Assembly (NCBI GenBank): GCA_023614405.1
Contig: CM042684.1
Location: 201,940,941-202,004,940, forward strand
DNA length: 64,000 nucleotides
Reading direction: 5' to 3'
Origin: Avena insularis
Lineage: Eukaryota > Streptophyta > Magnoliopsida > Poales > Poaceae
Positions 11,771 through 22,285 of this stretch are shown here, in pieces. The notes below the pieces were generated by a model that made no database searches, had not been told where the DNA came from, and was given only the letters and a program-made list of their open reading frames with translations. The translations under genes and the position numbers were made by a program. The first letter of the stretch is position 1. The number at the start of each line of letters is the position of its first letter.

Positions 11771-12713
11771 TGTTATGGGCCCGATCTTTCACGATCCCCT
11801 TTCAAATCAAGGATGGAGTGCGGGGAGAAGAGGGGAGGATGAACACGACGAATGCACGCACGAAGAACGTGATGAACACACACACGCAAAACCCCGATAC
11901 ACACCAATAGTTCACACCAGCGGTGACCGGTCCGGCGCAATCCCTAGGATCAGCGTCGGGAGGAGGCCTCTCTCTCGAACCGGCACGGCGAGATGGGAGA
12001 CTCGGTGAGATCTTGACGTCTTGTACAACGCGGAGGCACGATGCAAACTCCAACGAGGTTTGGTGATATTGGTGCTCCTTGGTCAAGGAGCATGAGGCAA
12101 GAATTAGATAGATCCACAAAGGGGATTCCACTAATTCCAATATCATGCCTAGGGTTTACATTGGAGTTGGGGACTATATTTAGGCTAGCCACTTAAGCAG
12201 GGCTACTTTAGGAATAAAAGACAACTTCTAGACGGACTAAGGGGTACATGGGCCGCAGGCCCAAAGGCCTTTTCATGCCTGGCGACGGTCGGTCCGGAGA
12301 TTCCGGTCGGTCTCCGGAGGGGCCTTTAGATTGTCCCAGGGCCTGGTTCTGGGGGCAGACCGGAGGTGGGGCTGGAGACTCCGGTGTCTTCAGGCCGGAG
12401 ACTTTGGTGGACCGGAGACTTCGGTGTGCACAAACCGGAGACTCTGGTCTGAGCAGCTCCCGCGGCTCCTGCTTCATGCCCTGCTCCATGTTCTCCATCC
12501 TTGGGTTCTTGGTGTTGTGTCGAACCTTCGTACCTGATGATGCATAGGGTATTTGCATGAAGTAGCATACCATCAAAGGAGGTATCAAATTGGCACGAGG
12601 AGAGGAGAAAATTCACCTTAGCTTGTAGGAGTTTGGCTCGGGCACGAGTCATGGGTCCACTTGGGGGACTAGTTGGTGTAGATGTAGGAGCGTCCGTAGA
12701 ATGGGCCGCATCA
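11771..12713 (-). repeat. 5' LTR of element A
   Basis: Runs TGTTATGGG to CGCATCA, 943 bp. Relative to the 3' LTR it lacks two short blocks near its start and at about 12022, and its TATA region is degraded to CTATATTTAG. The coding tail MTRARAKLLQAKVNFLLSS is intact here. Confidence 0.92.
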
Positions 12714-13683
12714 GGACATCCCTATAGTTACACCTACCCCAATTGCTAATGATGATGTTCCAATTGCAAAGAAAGATCAATCCAATGAGATAAGGATTGG
12801 ACCAAACACAAGAGCTTGTGCTAAGCTACTAGAACAACAGGTGAACTTGTTTCTTAATGAACCTGGTGTTTTAATTAATGAGAATTTTATAGTATCTAAG
12901 TCTTTGAATTATTGCATGATCAGGTACTTAGGAGAAGAAGGCGTAGCATAGAGCGAGGAGCTAATGGAACAAGGCGTGTTGATCAATGAAGAATGCGCGA
13001 GGGAGGAGAGGGAGGAAGCACAAGGAACTGTCCAAGACGAAGATCAACAAGAGGAGGGAGTTCTCTGCCACGGCAGAGAAAAGCCTCGTTTTTCTGCCAC
13101 GGCAGGAAAACCGAGTCCTTCTCTGCCACGGCAGGCTGCCACGATAGAGAAAGTGGCTAGGACTCTGCCACGGCAGAACCAATTGGCCGAACCCCAAGTG
13201 GGTCGGTTTGTATCCATAGTTGGGTGGGACCAACTCGGTTTCACCCTTAGGCCGTCTCCCGTTGAACCCTTAAATAGATGGGAGCGCTCTATTATCTAGG
13301 TTAGATCACATTAAAATATTTTGGAGTTGATTCTTTCATAAAACCTCTGAAATTACCCTGTGTTCGAATTCTACAGCTACAATTGAGTGTGATCTGTTGT
13401 TCCATTGGGAATTAGTAGATTGCATACTACCGTTTGTGGTCATGGCTGCGTGCGCAAGAGTGTGGTGTTGTGAATATCCTACAAGGTTCGAGATCTGTTG
13501 CACTGCATCAGGGATCGAGCGGGAGAGATCATAGCTACGCACAAGTTATCTAATCCTCCACCTTATCATCGACAAGAGCTTGCTGAGAAGATCGGGCCAT
13601 CCCATATCATTGATGTTCAACAGTTCATAGAGAAGTATATGTGCATTCTCTGCCCGAAGGACAGCTGTGAGTATATAAAATGA

Positions 13684-14470
13684 AAAGGTCGACAATCATA
13701 CGGAATCAGAGTTATCTAGACTATTGCAACTTCTAAATACCAGAGAAATATTTATTTGTAAATCAACCAAGTGCTATATCTAACTTCTAATTATATGGTG
13801 TATTATTATGCCTTAGGAGCATTTCAGCCGTGTGCCCCAATGGCTTCCCAAAGGGATATTAAGCGCGATAGATGAACATGTGTCTAGCCACGCTCCTCAA
13901 AGCCATTTTTTGTCCGGCGCAGCCAATAACGTGTCTGACACACTAGGCCGTCCAGGCATTGCATGGTACGTTGCGGACGCGCTAGACACAAGCTACAAAC
14001 TACAGAACATAGGAAATAGATAGCCAGGCACATGCTAGCTACCCAGCCCATTCTCCCTCCTCCTAATCACGCCTCCCCATTATTTTATAAAAAGAAAATC
14101 AAAATCCCTATTTCTGAGTTTTAAAAAATTCTAAAAACAAATTTGGATGTAGCCAACAATATAACCAACAAGCGTTCAAAATATTAATTTTAAATAAGTT
14201 GTATTTTAAGCTACACAAAAATAATTTTATTTGGATCCGAGTATAGTGAATAGTGCACATGTTGAAATATCAAGAAATATCAATTTTTTATTTTGTGTAG
14301 CTCATAATAAGAAAAAATTGGCATTAAGATTTTGCATGCTTGTAAAATACTAGCTCTATTCCCAATTGTAAGATGTTTTGGTAGGCTATTTTAGACCAAA
14401 ATGTGTTATAGTTTGAAAGACAGGAAGTATATTATTGAGGAAAGTCTAGGATTGTCTTTAATTTTATTTT
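13684..14470. other. No gene seen; possible MITE remnants
   Basis: The block 13815-14035 starts with TTAGGAGCATTTCAGCCGTG and is GC-richer than its flanks, like the ends of grass hAT-like MITEs, but no matching far end was found. From 14090 it is AT-rich with short inverted words (AGCTACACAAAA near 14210, TTTTGTGTAGCT near 14290). Confidence 0.4.
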
Positions 14471-17400
14471 TTACTAGTGCACGTGCAACGCATGTTTCTT
14501 AAATATAACCCACATCTTTGAATCTGATTTGTGTTATAATGAATTGCATTTTACATGGCATTTTGTTCATGCCTCTTATAATATAAAACATGTCTTTTGA
14601 ATCCATTTTGTATTTTGTTGAGTTACATAGTATATTGTCTTATACCGTATCATCCACACATACATCATCGGTTAATCTAATGGTCCATATTGCTTTCGTC
14701 ATCTTCTCGGCTTGGGCTTCTCAATCGCTCATCATTCATTTCTAAGTCTGGATATTTCTCCTATAATGTGTCATATGAACCAAACTGTAAAATTAGCAAT
14801 TAAATTAGTATTTCTTATAATATTTGCTGACAGCGAGACAAGCTATAGTGTTTCAGTAATAATATGATAAGGAAAAAGTATAACGAATCGGAATACAAAT
14901 GTCGATCAAAATGTCTCACGTACTGAGCTAACATCCAATAACACAAGATGACCTATGATCATTATGGAATTTTAATGATGTTTTTCCTAAAAATGTAATG
15001 AATTTTCAATTTAGTTATTAGAAAATGGATACTATTCGTAGATTTAGTGTTTAAAAGCAAACACGAAAGTTTAAAATCTTAACGTAATCCCAATGCTAGC
15101 AGTAGCAGGACCAAAGCAAATCCCTAACATTTATTACATCCGAATTGAAACACAAGAGATCTTGGAGGTGGTGTTTTGGCTCACGGATGTAAATGAAACT
15201 ATTATGAAAAATTGCATAAAAATAAAATTTAAAATGTAAAACAAATTATACAAAATTGTCACATGTATATCTGAACATTCTATATTGATACACAAGCTTT
15301 TTAGAAAAAATATATTTTATGTGGCGTGTGTAAAAAGACAAAAGAAAAGTTCATGAATAGTCAGGTTGCAGCACCGAAATTTATATTTTTTACGTGGGAC
15401 ACAAAAAAGTTTCTTTTTCCCGAAAGCTTGTGTACTAACATATAATAGCTAGATGGACATGCATATTATTTTCTATTTTTTTGGTATTTTAAAATGTGTT
15501 TTGGGTTCATTTGCGATCGGTGAGTCCAATTAGATTTCCGAATAGATCTTTGCTCTTCGAGACATGGACTGACAACAAATTTAAGGAAAGTTGTGGCCTA
15601 GCCTAACGTGCTACGCCGTAATAAGAAAAGGAAAAAACTCAGAGCCCCAGGCTTCGTCTCTCTCCTCAAGCCGACCATGCTCTCCGCTGCCTAGCTACCT
15701 ACCGCCGCCCGGCGGTGCCGATGGCCGACCTCTCCCCTGCCTCCCCCACCATCGGCGAGAGGAATCTCCCCCTCCCTCGCCTCCCCGCCACTACAGCGAG
15801 TCCCGCCTCCTCCCTTGTGTCCTCAACGCTTTCGCTTCGACCTGCCCATTCCCTGGTGTTGCCATTCCCTCATGCCGGCGGCACGCCCCTGCTCTCTAAG
15901 TTGTGCTCGTCGTAGATTCCGGTCACCAAAGAACCCAAGGAGGCACTAGACATCCTATGGAGAGCAGGCGACGCTCAATATTGGCATGCTCGTGGCAGGT
16001 CAAGTGACCCTGACCCTAAGCTAGGCGCTGAGGAATGTGGAGGAATGATGCGCAAACCTCATCTCCACCAGATCCGTGGCTTCAGCCAACGCCTGCGCGT
16101 TGGAGGGCTGCAGAACTTCGCCCTCCTTGAGGGACGCCGAGGTGTTCCGGCGGGTATGCTGTGTCGCGAGCTTCCCAAAGTAGGATGGTTGCTGTGTGAG
16201 AAGCCCGCCCGACAAATCGCTAGTATCCTACTGATTCCGCGCCTCTCCAACGGCCTTGCATCTCCACGAGGTTCGCAGTTCCCTCTCATATCCACATATG
16301 CGAAATCCCCAATATTCGAGTTGCCCTTGTTGAATCTGTGTAGTTCATGTTCTGCATTTAACACACTTTTCTTTCTAAAAAAAATCATAACTGAATGCTG
16401 ATACATTGGCATGTACAGCTGGATATCTCGTTTCTCATCCGTGGTATTTATAGTTGGATTCACGCTTCACATATGACATCACATTTTCTCATACAATACT
16501 CATCTCTACCACTTAATATTTAGACTCTGTTGATCTGTAGTTATAAACTGTGTATACAACATGATGCCATACTTCGGTAACAAATTCTAGCACTTCAAAA
16601 ACAATATGACAGTAATACAATTTGACGTAAAGTATAGTCTACTCGAGTAGTCTGCAGAAAATACATTTTACAATACATGGTTGGAGCTATAATATCAGTT
16701 ATTGTCCCGAACTTAGTGTCATGGTTTTTGACAGTACAACTCAGTCCAGGATCCTTCACTTCTTCATATGACTTCTGACTATATTCTTCAGACCAATTCT
16801 TTTGTACATGTGTACCAACATAATAGTCTGTTTTCTTTCTACAACAAAGGATAAAATAGCATAGCACTTAAGACACCATTTTTTCACAAGAATAAACTTC
16901 CATCATTTGCTAGTAATAATAACACTTAAACAAAAAAATTCATGAGTGTCCCTTTGAAATTTCTCAAGCACTGAAATTTAGCTATCCTTTGCTTAGATCG
17001 GTGGAGGGGCCACATGAATGGACCTCAATACACATACTGAAAACTAATAAACAAGTTGTCGAGACAATAGATTCTGGTTACACATAACAGTAAATCTTTA
17101 AAATTTAACTATATAGTGCCATGCTTCAGTTGAATAATGTTGCTTTAATACAAGGATGGTACAAGAAAAATGCACTTTAATTTATTTTTTGTCAAATGGG
17201 GCCGCACAAATGATGCTGATTTTTATGGCAAGTAAACATCACCTTCTGTTAGAGTGTATCGTAGTTGGGTGACAGGAGATTGTTGAATGGCATTCTCCGT
17301 AGTGTGAAATTCTGAAACAAATAATTTACCAGATTTATGATCGGTATGTAATCATGTTTGTGATCAGTGCATCATATCGAAGGACCAAAATAATTGATCA

Positions 17401-19402
17401 ACCAGGTGACATGGCTACCCGTGTGTTAGATGGAGTCTTCTTTACACAGGTACATCTATATAATCCCATATATTTGATTAGTCTTGCTTGGTCTGAATAT
17501 TCTTACATTTGTAATTACATTTGTAAGTGGAACTGAATACTCAAAATTAGAAACACGATAGTTATTGGAACTTAATAATTGTGAATGCAGCCTGCTTGTT
17601 TGGTGAAAAGCTAATTGAAGACAATGAAACCTAGTGAAATACGGTGCTCCTAGGTACATTCCACTACACATTTTGCAGCTTCAAGCTTGCAAAACTGATA
17701 AAAAAGGAGGTCGTCCTTTTGACCACCATCCAGAAATACATTCAGAGAAGCATCAGCTTTAGAGAAACAAGCTGAGAAATTTAGCCATGATCCTTAAAGT
17801 ATACCATGGGTTAGTCTTCTGATATGTGTAGAAGTGATAAGGATATACAGTCTAATGTTTCCCCTCTTTCCTTTGTTTTTTGGAATCTTTATTGTAATAG
17901 TTTCAGGGCTTTCTTAGTTAATATAACAACAAGGAGACCAGTCTGTTAACTTTAGTAAGGCATCATACCTCATTCATCTATTGCAATACACTTGGTTTCC
18001 TTGTCCTTGCTGCTGGAAGGAGGTCATCCTCATATTTAGTTGATGAAATCTTCATTCCCTTTTCACTGTCCATCATAGCTGAAAGTTGTACAAATATTAT
18101 GCAACAGAATTTAGTCTAGCTTAAACACAAAACGGTTCAAGATCTAGGAATTAAATAAATGTCACACTACACAATTGTTCAATAACTCACTTGCTTGTTC
18201 TAAAAGTATTAGTGATATAGCTCCTGGTGCTACGATATATTGTCATGCTTATATGATCATGTAACTGAACTTTGTCGAGATAAGCAGATTTATTGTTCTG
18301 TAGTTCCATCTCCCACATATATAGATTGTAGGCATCGTGAAAAGCAAGATTTAATCAACCGGTTAGTAGATCATCTTACCTAGGACTGCAACTTGCTGCA
18401 ATGGTACATATCTAATCATATGTGCACCTCCAATTAGCCTAGAATAGCACTCATAAACCATATGTTCCAAAGAATCTATATTTATTTTGGCTAACCTCAA
18501 AGCACCAGAAACTTGAGATGTATATGTTGACATGAACTTGTGTACATGAATTTAATCTTGTGTTATTTCAGGTTCTCCTTGAAAAGGTCAGTTTCCTACC
18601 CTCCAAGTAGAATATTTCAGCAGTAGTTTTCCAACGAAATCGATCAAGCTATCAGAATTTGTTCAATTTACTGATTTCAAAATATGGCAGCTCTGTGCAG
18701 CTCGTGTGGAAGTAGCGATGAATGGACTTCGACGGATCATAGGTGATACGCACGCCTCCACTTCTGCCCACAGCAACCAGCCAACGCCACATCTGGGGAG
18801 AAAACGAACTTACAAAATTAACTGAATCGGTGATCGGCGGCTCAGAGTTGAGTCGCCGTTGTCGCCTGGGTGAGGGGAACGGATGTAGTGCGAGGAACAG
18901 CGTCATGTGGGGCGCTGGTCAGACGGCCTAGCGTGGGGAAGTGGTAGCACGGTCAGGCGGCGACGCGTGGTCTGACATTGTCACTTGGAGAGGAAGCGGC
19001 GGCGCAGGGAATGGATGGAGCGATCTAATTTGGGATAGAGGAGGCTGCGCGCAGAGGACGGGAGTGAATCTCGTGCGAGGCATTTTTTTCCTTTCCACTC
19101 CGTGGGCGGACGCGGTGCGGGCTAAGTTTCAGTCCGTCAAAACAAAATGCTAGGTGCACCAAAGAAAAATGTTAGGCTAATAGAAGATGTTGGATTATGT
19201 TTAGACTGCCAGATCGTGCGGTTATAAGACGTTTGTGTCTGTGTGTTGGGTGACTCTAGCGAAATTCATGTTGGTGCCTTTATAAGTAGTAGAGATAAAA
19301 TTTTTAAGATTAAGAGATTATTGGTTCTTCGAGCCAGAGAGACTTTACATTAATAAGGTAAGATACCGTTGTCTGTGTGCAAAGCACGTGCCATTTACTA
19401 GT
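14471..19402. other. Long non-coding stretch with two GC-rich islands
   Basis: Mostly AT-rich. Two GC-rich islands, 15640-16280 and 18700-19110, have Pro/Ser/Arg-rich or low-complexity frames in several phases, like 5' untranslated or promoter sequence rather than coding. Exon-like scraps include 17385-17450, ending ACACAG|GTACATC. ACTAGTGCACGTGCAACGCA at 14474 and TTTATAAGTAGTAGAGATA near 19277 resemble termini of degraded grass DNA transposons, but they do not pair with each other. I annotate no gene here. Confidence 0.45.
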
Positions 19403-19989
19403 ATCACTTGACACTATATGTTGGTGTATTTTTTTCACAGAACCATAACCTTTACATTTTGTTTTACAAAACACCAACTTTTGTGGTAATCTTTTGCACA
19501 AAACACATAAAACGGTATTAGCTCATTTAATAACTGATTAACTTGTTGGGCCTACTTGTCAGAATCACCGTGGCAGCATGTGTAGCTATAGCGTGCCCAG
19601 ATTTCATTAGTCTGTAAGAAGATTATAACCACACAGATTATCACTCCATGTCCGGGAGATTTTATCACTGCAAATTATAACCACGCAAAATAATATATTT
19701 AGACAATCAGGACATGGTTCTTTTCATTTCATACAAAATATTTAGACAACCAGGACAAGTTTAGTTTACTTTTAGTGTCTCCCAGCACATACAAAATAAG
19801 AGTCTAGAACTTCTGCAATCAGGACATAGCTCTTTTCATTTCATACAAAGTTTAGAGGCTGAATTATCTTTCCTTTCCTACTGCAATCCTTGCTTATTAC
19901 CAGCTGTGAACTAATCATAAGTACGGGTCTCGGTGCAATGAACCCGTGGCCTTCGTCCACGAACATAATGGAGCTTCGACCTTGGTGGT

Positions 19990-21022
19990 TGATGTAGCCC
20001 AACATACGAAAACCACCTTTGGTCCACATCATGCCACGCTAATCATCACTCCAAAGGTGAACTCCTTCCATGCTTTGCCTTTCATTGGTTATTATGCAAA
20101 TAGAATCCTACTTGAGACAAATGCCCATGACGTGACTAGGTCCATGAACATGATGCCAAGGAGATGCAGCAAGGATGGCTCTGGAGCTAAGACACCCAAG
20201 CAAGAGGCCTGGAAGAGAAGACGCAAGAAGCTGCTGAAGCAGGACCAGAGTCTTCGAACCAGCAGACCGGAGTCTCCGGTCTACCACACCGATGTCTCCG
20301 GCCTGACCCCGGACCGATCCCCGAACCAGCATCTGCGACAGTCAGTGACCCCCTCCGGAGGTTGAACCGAAGATCGACCGGAGTCTCCGGCCCAGACCGG
20401 AGTCTCCGGACCGCTACACCGGAGTCTCCGGACCGAGCATCGTGGGCCTGTGCGCCTCAAGATGGTTTTGCCCCATGTAACGCCCCAAACTTCCTACTTA
20501 TGCCTGTTTTACCCCTAGCTCGTGGCTGGCCTATATATACGCCCCCACCCCCTCCTTGAAACCCTAGAGATGATGATGAATTAAGGCATGTGCCTAACCC
20601 TAGATGGGAACCCCCCTCTCAATAGTAAATCTATGAGTTGTACAAGGCCTTGGAGTCAGTGCCCTTCTCCAAGTTGTCAAGACCCTCCTCAAGTGTTTGG
20701 TCTCTCCCTATCAAGGATTCTAGTCGTGCTTGGTCTCTCCCCTTTGGGATTCTACTTGGTTGCTACTCTCTCCTTGGTTTGGATTCTACCGTCCGCTTGC
20801 TGATCTCTCCTTTGGTGATTCTACTGCAAGGTCTCTCGCCGAGGATTCTGTTAGATTGGTTGTTCGAACCAATGGGAGCAAATCGAATTGGGTGTGATTT
20901 GGCATGTGTTTGTATCTTTACCTTGCATTAGAGTTGTGTTCATCATGTTTTCCCTCACTTCCGCCTCAAATCCGTGAAGATCGGGACACTCCAAGGGTAA
21001 ATTCACAAGTAGACCCATAACA
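19990..21022 (+). repeat. 5' LTR of element C
   Basis: 1033 bp, TGATGTAGCCC to CCCATAACA. Contains CCGGAGTCTCCGG-type palindromes (20265-20435), then a TATA box and a transcript-leader-like region with CTCTCC repeats. Confidence 0.92.
20532..20539 (+). promoter_or_regulatory. TATA box in LTR of element C
   Basis: TATATATA follows GTGGCTGGCC. The same context occurs in LTR families A, D and F, which supports it as the conserved retrotransposon promoter. Confidence 0.65.
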
Positions 21023-21024
21023 AC

Positions 21025-21037
21025 TGGTATCAACAGC
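21025..21037 (+). promoter_or_regulatory. Primer binding site of element C
   Basis: TGGTATCAACAGC begins two bases after the 5' LTR. It is an initiator-Met-tRNA-type site with a small insertion relative to TGGTATCAGAGC. Confidence 0.75.
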
Positions 21038-22285
21038 TTTTGGTTGCCACGGATTTGACTTCGCCCTTCGATTTCCACCATAAACTATAAAATACCAAAA
21101 ATATAGCCCCAAATTGCTTTTGGATTGATCTCTCGTTTTGGTGAGTTGATTGTGGTTTTAGTCCAATAGAAACTTGTATTTGGAGTTGGTCTACTTGGTT
21201 CCTGCATTTCCCAGCCCAATTTGGTCGAAATTTCCTGGATTTGAGGGTTCATGGGCCGAATTTCTGCTCAAGAACACGAGCTGTTCGTCGTGTAGACTCC
21301 AGACTGGAGTCACCGGACCGGCAGACCGGAGTCTTCTGCCCAGACTGGAGTCTCCGGACACCAAGACCTGGAGTCTCCGGCCCAGACCGGAGTGTCCGGA
21401 CCAGCAACACCGGAGTCTCCGGCCCTGACAAAATTTTTGGCCCCCTTTTTCCTTTTTCGACTGATTTCCTTTTGACGTTTGTGTTTCATGTGCGTGTCTG
21501 TCAACTAAAAAAAGCTTTCGTAACGCCTCGCACTCGACATCGACAGCACGGAACTCGAACCATCCCTCCACCAACGGTTGCAAGTGCGACATCACCACAA
21601 GGTATAACTTGCACCACCCTTGTTAACCCCATCTTCCTTTGTGTGTTACCTAACCTATCGAGAGTAGCTCATCTTGTGTTTGCTGAAGCATTGTGCGCTT
21701 GCTCTTGCATAAGTCACAGTGTAGAGGCAATAGCAAAAACTTGACTCCATAGCATAGCAAAGAAAGAGGTACAAAAAAAAGCTTATAAGCAAAAGAAAAA
21801 GAGAAAGATACCAATACAAAAGAGAGTCAAAAGCTTCTAAGAAAGAGTGCGAGCAACAGCAAGGCAAGCGTACAAATCCGTTGCTTCTCCATCTTTTGGC
21901 AAATGGGCTACGGTCTCTCCTAGTGTTGGCACAACACCGAGCATTAGTCTTCGTTAGGACCAATTTTGTTCGTTGCTCATTTTCATAGTCGTGTTAGACA
22001 CATTAATCTCCACCGTGTGTGTATAGTCGTAGGTTCTCGTCACCCTTTTGACCTTTTCCTTTGACTTTGTTTTTGGTTGGATTTTACCCACTTTTGACAA
22101 TAACCTTTTCATTTGGTTGTTCCATTTGCTATCCACCTTCCTACCCATCCACCATAGTCCTTTGTGTGTGTGTGTCTTTGCTTTTCTCTCGACAAGAACA
22201 ATCTTTCCAATTTTTGACTTGGTGAGGCAAGGTAGCACATACCATACCACCAATACCACCCTCGTTTCAGTTGTGGTCAAACAAC

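Larger units (their letters stand above)
4058..12713 (-). mobile_element. Ty3/Gypsy LTR retrotransposon, family A, full length but mutated
   Basis: Two LTRs (4058-5001 and 11771-12713) flank an internal region with gag, protease, reverse transcriptase, RNase H and integrase in Gypsy order on the minus strand. The target duplication GGACA lies at 4053-4057 and 12714-12718. The polypurine tract adjoins the left (3') LTR and the primer site adjoins the right (5') LTR. The LTRs differ by indels: the left has an extra AAAACCTCTAGGG near its start and an extra GTAAAGGGACACCAATG-like block near 4260. It is therefore not a very recent insertion. It cannot be autonomous as it stands, because gag-pro is frameshifted and pol has three in-frame stops. 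Confidence 0.95.
4047..13609 (+). mobile_element. Solo LTR, family B, split by element A
   Basis: The LTR starts TGATGAGGACA at 4047, is interrupted at 4058, resumes after the element A target duplication at 12719, and ends ATCA at 13609, about 900 bp once emptied. Its own 5-bp duplication is TTGAT (4042-4046 and 13610-13614). It matches the solo LTR at 30897-31779 throughout. Both carry a 5'-terminal coding tail with the GPxTRARAKLLEQQVN module followed by LNEPGVLINENF, typical of the polymerase C-terminus of some plant Gypsy elements. No internal region, primer site or polypurine tract is present, so it arose by LTR-LTR recombination. The tail frame ends near 12950. Confidence 0.85.
3936..13683 (+). 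pseudogene. Small open frame split by the nested insertions (possible exon)
   Basis: Removing the solo LTR with one TSD copy (4047-13614) joins 3936-4046 to 13615-13683 in a single plus-strand frame. It starts MVTNYFFHAPSKMMV, crosses the join at VQID|VQQF and ends CPKDSCEYIK then TGA, about 60 codons. The upstream frame is open back to a TAA 33 bases earlier, so an intron acceptor could lie there. I do not recognise the family. The case rests on frame continuity across the empty site, which can arise by chance at this length. It may be an exon of a dead host gene or a piece of an older transposon. Confidence 0.3.

Noticed and set aside
15591..15915. Pro/Ser-rich plus frames
   Set aside because: Open in more than one phase because of C/T-rich low-complexity sequence. 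No conserved motif.
14474..19295. A possible large DNA transposon between ACTAGTGCACGTGCAACGCA and TTTATAAGTAGTAGAGATA
   Set aside because: The two ends are not inverted complements and no target duplication was found. No transposase remains inside.
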